Assembly (NCBI GenBank): GCA_035236585.1
Contig: CP141135.1
Location: 2,638,001-2,702,000 of the forward strand
Length of the DNA: 64,000 bases
Source of the DNA: Warburgia ugandensis
Taxonomy: Eukaryota > Streptophyta > Magnoliopsida > Canellales > Canellaceae
Direction: 5' to 3'
This document shows, in pieces, positions 60,401 to 64,000 of this stretch. The number at the start of each line of letters is the position of its first letter. The stretch's first letter is position 1. The translations under genes were made by a program, and so were the position numbers. The notes below the pieces were generated by a model that was not told the DNA's origin, did not search any database, and worked only from the letters and a program-made list of their open reading frames with translations.

Positions 60401-63400
60401 AGCAGCCCTTGCACATTTTCCACTACACCTGAGATCCAATGTAGCATGTTGCTTCTGGGCGAATGCCTTAGCAACCCTTGCGCATTTTTCATCGCACCTG
60501 GGATTTGATGCCATGCGTCACTTGTGGGGAACACCCTAGCTTGAGGGGATGTCAGTTTTCAATTAATGTCATGTTAGGGTTGCCATAGTTTGAAGAAGCT
60601 AGAAATGATTTTCATTTCTTACTTTTAAACTAATATAAAAATGCATATTCATTTGCAAGTATAAAAGAAATAACAAAATCATCATAAGTATCACTAACAG
60701 TAGATGATCAACCTCTAATTGAGACAATAAGAACGTAAGAAGAGGAGAAAATTGGCTATTGAGAAAATCACCCATTCAAGAAGATACTCAGTGACTGGTT
60801 CTAGCCGCATCTCATTGCTCCTTCGACCACTTATAGTTTCTAGGACAACTATGCCATAGCTGTATGTGTCAACCTTCTCAGACAGCTGTCCTAAGATTGC
60901 ATACTCAGGTGCTGTGTACCCCCTGTCAACAAGACGACTTGAATCACACCTGATAGAAATTTAATAGACATTTGTGCTAAAATATCCTTAGATCTGAAGA
61001 ACTGAATAATCCAAACTGAATTTTTTTTTCATTGATTCCATGAATTATCAATGAGTATGAATGAACCCACGAAAAGGCCTTGATATATGGCAACTGCTAT
61101 GCATATATATGTCATTTGTTCTTAGCAAATGAGAATATAGGAAGATACAAAGATGACAATGACTAACTGCAAACCATACACGTGTTTACTTACAAGGTTC
61201 CAGCAAATTTAGTGCTCAGATGACTTTGGCCATCAGGAAGAAGCTTTACCAGTCCAAAATCTGCAATTTTGGCTTGGAAATCCTCATCAATAAGTATATT
61301 ACTGGATTTGATGTCCCTGTGTATTATACAGGCATGGAATTCCTCGTGTAGGTATGCAAGGCCACGAGCTGTCCCGACGATTATATCAAATCGTTGTTTC
61401 CAGTCAAGGCTTCCTCGTCTCTCACCTGTTATGCATGATAGATAACTTTATTCACCACAAAGAAATGAAAGAGGCTACTTCAGTCCCAAAGGTTTGCTCA
61501 TCCCAGAATGATAGATAACTTTTATTCACGCCAAAACAGATAAAAAGGCCACTTCAGTACTGTCTGTAATTGCAAACTGGCACATATGACTGGTTCTGTT
61601 AGTTAGCAAGAACAACTATTTTACAATGTGGTGATACAGTAATTATGCAGCATCCAGTGCACGGAAATTACATCTTTTTTCTGAAAATGGAAATTACATC
61701 TTAGACAGGATGTGATGGGGTATTTTTCTTCTTATAATTACTTCAAGCTATTCTTCTCATGATGTAGGCCAATTGGATTCATCACTGACTTGTCCATAAT
61801 GGTGGGGGATTGGTTGGTTCTTGTAGTAGCAATTTTTTATGTTTCATAGGTGAAATTTCTAAGACAAATTCCGAACAAACAGATCAAGGTGCTACTCATA
61901 GAGGTAGGATCACCCTGGCATGCTTGCAACAAGAGAAATCAGTCAATGCTTGAAGACTTAGACATTGTTCTTTCTCATCTTAGTTTTCCTACTTTTCAGT
62001 TTAAAGCAGGTTAATTTTAGTTAAATCTTGAAAGTTAGAATCTCTAGATCATGATTGTATGTATATAGATAAAGGTAACTAATGAAGTGTGGTTCCTTCA
62101 GTAAGCCTTGGTGATTGAAGAAGTTCGGTGTTCTTTTCTCTGGCAATAGATATAATAGAAGGAAATTGCATGTGACTGGAATTTGTGGAAAATATCCATT
62201 AATATATTTACTATTAGTCTTCTTCTTTGGCTTTGGCTGTGTCAGATCATTTATATTGTTGTGTATATTTCTACTGGTCTTCCTTAGGTTCTTTTTATGA
62301 TTCCTTTGTTTTTGAGAGAGATCTTTGGACCTCTTTATGGCAATAATTCATTGAAAAAAATCACACGTGAAAGTACAAGCAGAAAATTTTCTTTTAGACA
62401 TCATTTCGTGAGTGCATAACTACTGTATCTTTAAACTTCAGTAAGCACCAATAGAATATTTTGTCCACAAAGCTGCTCTGAAGCTAGGTGGAGGCTCAAT
62501 ATAACTGGAGATAGGTATATATGCACCAAAAAGAAAGAAGAGACATTTACATAAGAAAACCAAATGTGATAGCTAAAAGGTTCCTAGAAGAAATTTACTT
62601 AAAGTGTATTTAGTTCTGCTAGAAAATATTGAAAGTGTGAAAAGTCCAGATAGTAGTTCCCTTATTGCAAGCTATCAGGGTCCGGTTAAAGACATATTCA
62701 AGCTTTTAAAGCAATTGTTCTAGTAAGTTGAAAAGATGATAATACCAAATAAGAATTTATCAAGACTGCCGTTCGCCATGTATTCATAAACTAGCAACAG
62801 TTCTGGGCCTTTTCCGCAACAACCAAGCAGACGGACAAGATTCCGGTGATGAACATTGCTTATGAGCTTCACTTCAGCTTCAAAACTTACCTGTGCTATG
62901 CTTGATTGGCTTATCATAAGTTTCTTAACAGCTACTGTTTTTCCATTTCTCAGAACACCCTGCAGTGGACAAAAGAAGATGCATCCAGTAGATTAGATGA
63001 AACATGATCACATATTCCAGAAGACCTACCACGAAGGTCTTGAGCTTACAACTTTTAATAGAAAGAATAGCTAATTACCTATCTTAATCCGCCGTTTCAT
63101 ATCTGATTATAGACCAATTTTAATTGGAAAAGTTTCTGGATAACCATCAGTTCGAGCACCTTACCTTGTAGACGGCCCCAAAACCTCCTTCACCCAACTT
63201 ATTTTCTTTACTGTAGTTTTTGGTTGCAGATTTGAGATCTTCGTATTTGAAATTTACTGGGCCACGTAGTTCAGTCATCGCAAATTTACTTCCTGCAGAA
63301 ACATAGTGGAATAAGATCTCATGAAGTCTAAGCTCATCCAGTTGGAAGGATAAAGACCAGTTCTAAATTTGCAAGGCTTCTTTTGAGAAAAGACAGTTCC

Positions 63401-63786
63401 TAGAATCAGCTAACAAGCTCATCCAGTAGTTAAAGAAAATTCCAGCTATCAAATGGATTGATTGAATTTCATGTTTTTTCCTGCTAAAGAGAATTCCTAG
63501 TATCAAACAGAACCATGTCGCGGCAGAAAAAGGATCCTGCAACCCAGGAGGATATCAAAGAAATTGGAAAGGCGTAAACATTTTTGTCCTAGGAATCAGA
63601 ATCATTCAAAGAAATCCAGGAACGAAGGAAAACTGTACTATGCAGATGTAACTGTCATACCTTCTCGGCCCTTTTTACTCTTATTAGACTGCTGATATAG
63701 TAAGAACAACAAGAGACCAAGAAGCAAAAGAAGCCCAGCTCCGCCAGCAACTCCTCCCTTGATGGCTGTCTTGGTGCTTGAACTTC
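56416..63786 (-). CDS. CRK-6: cysteine-rich receptor-like protein kinase, exons 2-7 (5' end outside window)
   Basis: Exons visible: 63661-63786 (membrane helix), 63165-63292, 62746-62959, 61194-61425, 60772-60922, 56416-56733. All have GT-AG borders and matching phases, and exons 3-6 have exactly the CRK-3 lengths (128, 214, 232, 151). Together with one base from exon 1 they give 390 whole codons including the stop. Kinase landmarks are complete: [35 protein letters not shown], then the conserved tail ending QTSGR. It is the only copy with no lesion in the window and probably a working membrane receptor kinase if exon 1 (signal peptide and DUF26 pair, beyond 64000) is intact. The last intron is 4,038 bp because it carries an RTE LINE. 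Ligand is unknown. Confidence 0.92.
57371..57406. repeat. (ATC)12 microsatellite, LINE 3' tail
   Basis: Twelve uninterrupted ATC units (GAT on the minus strand) directly at the 3' end of the RTE LINE. Simple-repeat tails instead of poly(A) are typical of RTE-clade LINEs, so this marks the insertion end. Confidence 0.92.
57961..58077 (-). repeat. Three 39-bp tandem repeats inside the LINE
   Basis: Units at 57961-57999, 58000-58038 and 58039-58077 share CATTAATCTTAAGCATCGAA and a GTGGTCTTTTA block. Being 39 bp, they keep frame and encode three copies of a 13-residue block ([13 protein letters not shown]-like). The RTE fragment at 9.6 kb shows one such block, so the expansion is a copy-specific event. 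Confidence 0.9.
60357..60535 (-). repeat. 69-bp tandem repeats (about 2.6 copies) near the LINE 5' end
   Basis: CACCTG(A/G)G-TC at 60357, 60426 and 60495 starts units of 69 bp. They are GC-richer than the surroundings and open on both strands, giving a 23-residue repeating peptide. They lie just upstream of the endonuclease start of the RTE LINE and may be its 5' region. Confidence 0.75.
61435..61580. repeat. Short tandem duplication in CRK-6 intron, period about 73 bp
   Basis: ATGATAGATAACTTT at 61435 and 61508 starts two alignable copies, each followed by TTCAC, an AAAG/AAAA-rich part and GGC(T/C)ACTTCAGT. It lies just upstream of exon 5. Confidence 0.7.
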
Positions 63787-64000
63787 CTATACACAGTCAG
63801 ATTCACCCGTTAGAAATAATTCATGACTATTACTCATAGATCATATATGAGATTAATGTGCATAGTTTTCATTGTACAATACGATCAGGCTCAAGTACAA
63901 TGAATGGATGACCATGTCTTCTTCTTGAACAATATGGACAAATGTAGAAGGAGAATCAAAAAGTAGAAAGATCAAATCGTTTCTCTTCTGGGGTATACTA
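63787..64000 (-). other. Partial first intron of CRK-6
   Basis: Follows the exon 2 acceptor at 63787-63788. No DUF26 coding sequence is present, so exon 1 lies beyond the right edge. Confidence 0.8.

Larger units (their letters stand above)
57366..60555 (-). mobile_element. RTE-type LINE, about 3.2 kb, in the last intron of CRK-6
   Basis: Protein pieces run in order on the minus strand. Endonuclease: 60150-60290 ([20 protein letters not shown], then [14 protein letters not shown]), 59895-60083 ([23 protein letters not shown]) and 59583-59783. Reverse transcriptase: 58634-58945 ([14 protein letters not shown], the start of the RT fingers) and 58082-58357 ([13 protein letters not shown], catalytic [14 protein letters not shown]). 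C-terminal domain: 57524-57862 ([27 protein letters not shown]). The 3' end is a (GAT)12 tail. TTTTCAA at 57359-57365 and 60556-60562 may be the target duplication. Stops and frameshifts make it inactive. It is antisense to nothing: LINE and host gene share the minus strand. Confidence 0.88.

Noticed and set aside
60299-60539. Small Cys/Ala/Arg-rich proteins on both strands
   Set aside because: They derive from 69-bp tandem repeats that happen to be open on both strands; no start context or homologue is recognisable.

Overview
The window is AT-rich nuclear DNA from a flowering plant, most likely a eudicot. The evidence is a cluster of cysteine-rich receptor-like kinase (CRK, DUF26/Gnk2 family) genes with GT-AG introns, copies of a tRNA-derived SINE that I recognise as the angiosperm Au SINE, Ty1/Copia elements primed by initiator Met-tRNA, and RTE- and L1-type LINEs. 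There are no operons or prokaryotic features. The species cannot be named from the sequence.

The backbone is a tandem CRK array, almost all on the minus strand. CRK-1 (about 2.5-6.0 kb) is a decayed pseudogene. CRK-2 (13.09-13.78 kb) is a three-exon relic that stops where a Copia LTR begins. CRK-3 (21.67-25.58 kb) has all seven exons and every kinase landmark, spoiled only by one extra base in a run of five Cs in exon 1. CRK-4 (34.03-39.15 kb) is a seven-exon pseudogene with four independent lesions, including a MITE-like insertion that itself carries a SINE. CRK-5 (53.3-53.6 kb) is a relic of the last exon on the plus strand. CRK-6 (56.42 kb to beyond the right edge) has exons 2-7 fully open; its last intron carries an apparently near full-length RTE LINE, and exon 1 lies outside the window.

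Mobile DNA fills most of the rest. A chimeric block of two unrelated Copia lineages lies at 13.78-19.51 kb. A complete but decayed Copia element with both LTRs, primer-binding site and near-matching target duplication lies at 43.86-48.87 kb. L1-type RNase H fragments lie at 0-1.2, 42.75-43.3 and 49.6-50.15 kb, RTE LINEs at 9.2-9.66 and 57.37-60.56 kb, and Au SINEs at 0.66, 7.9, 38.5, 42.0 and 54.8/55.4 kb. A Mutator-like non-autonomous element with 9-bp target duplications lies at 26.8-27.4 kb. A 4.4-kb tandem array of about 471-bp units, each containing a SINE-derived segment, lies at 27.8-32.2 kb. Several short tandem duplications and a (GA)48 microsatellite are also present.

The window therefore shows a receptor-kinase family expanding and decaying under transposon pressure. 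Only CRK-6 looks intact within the window, and CRK-3 is one base away from it. I found no wholly new biological system. The observations most worth checking are the SINE-bearing satellite array, the MITE with splice-competent borders inside a CRK exon, the two-lineage Copia chimera, and the one-base state of CRK-3.
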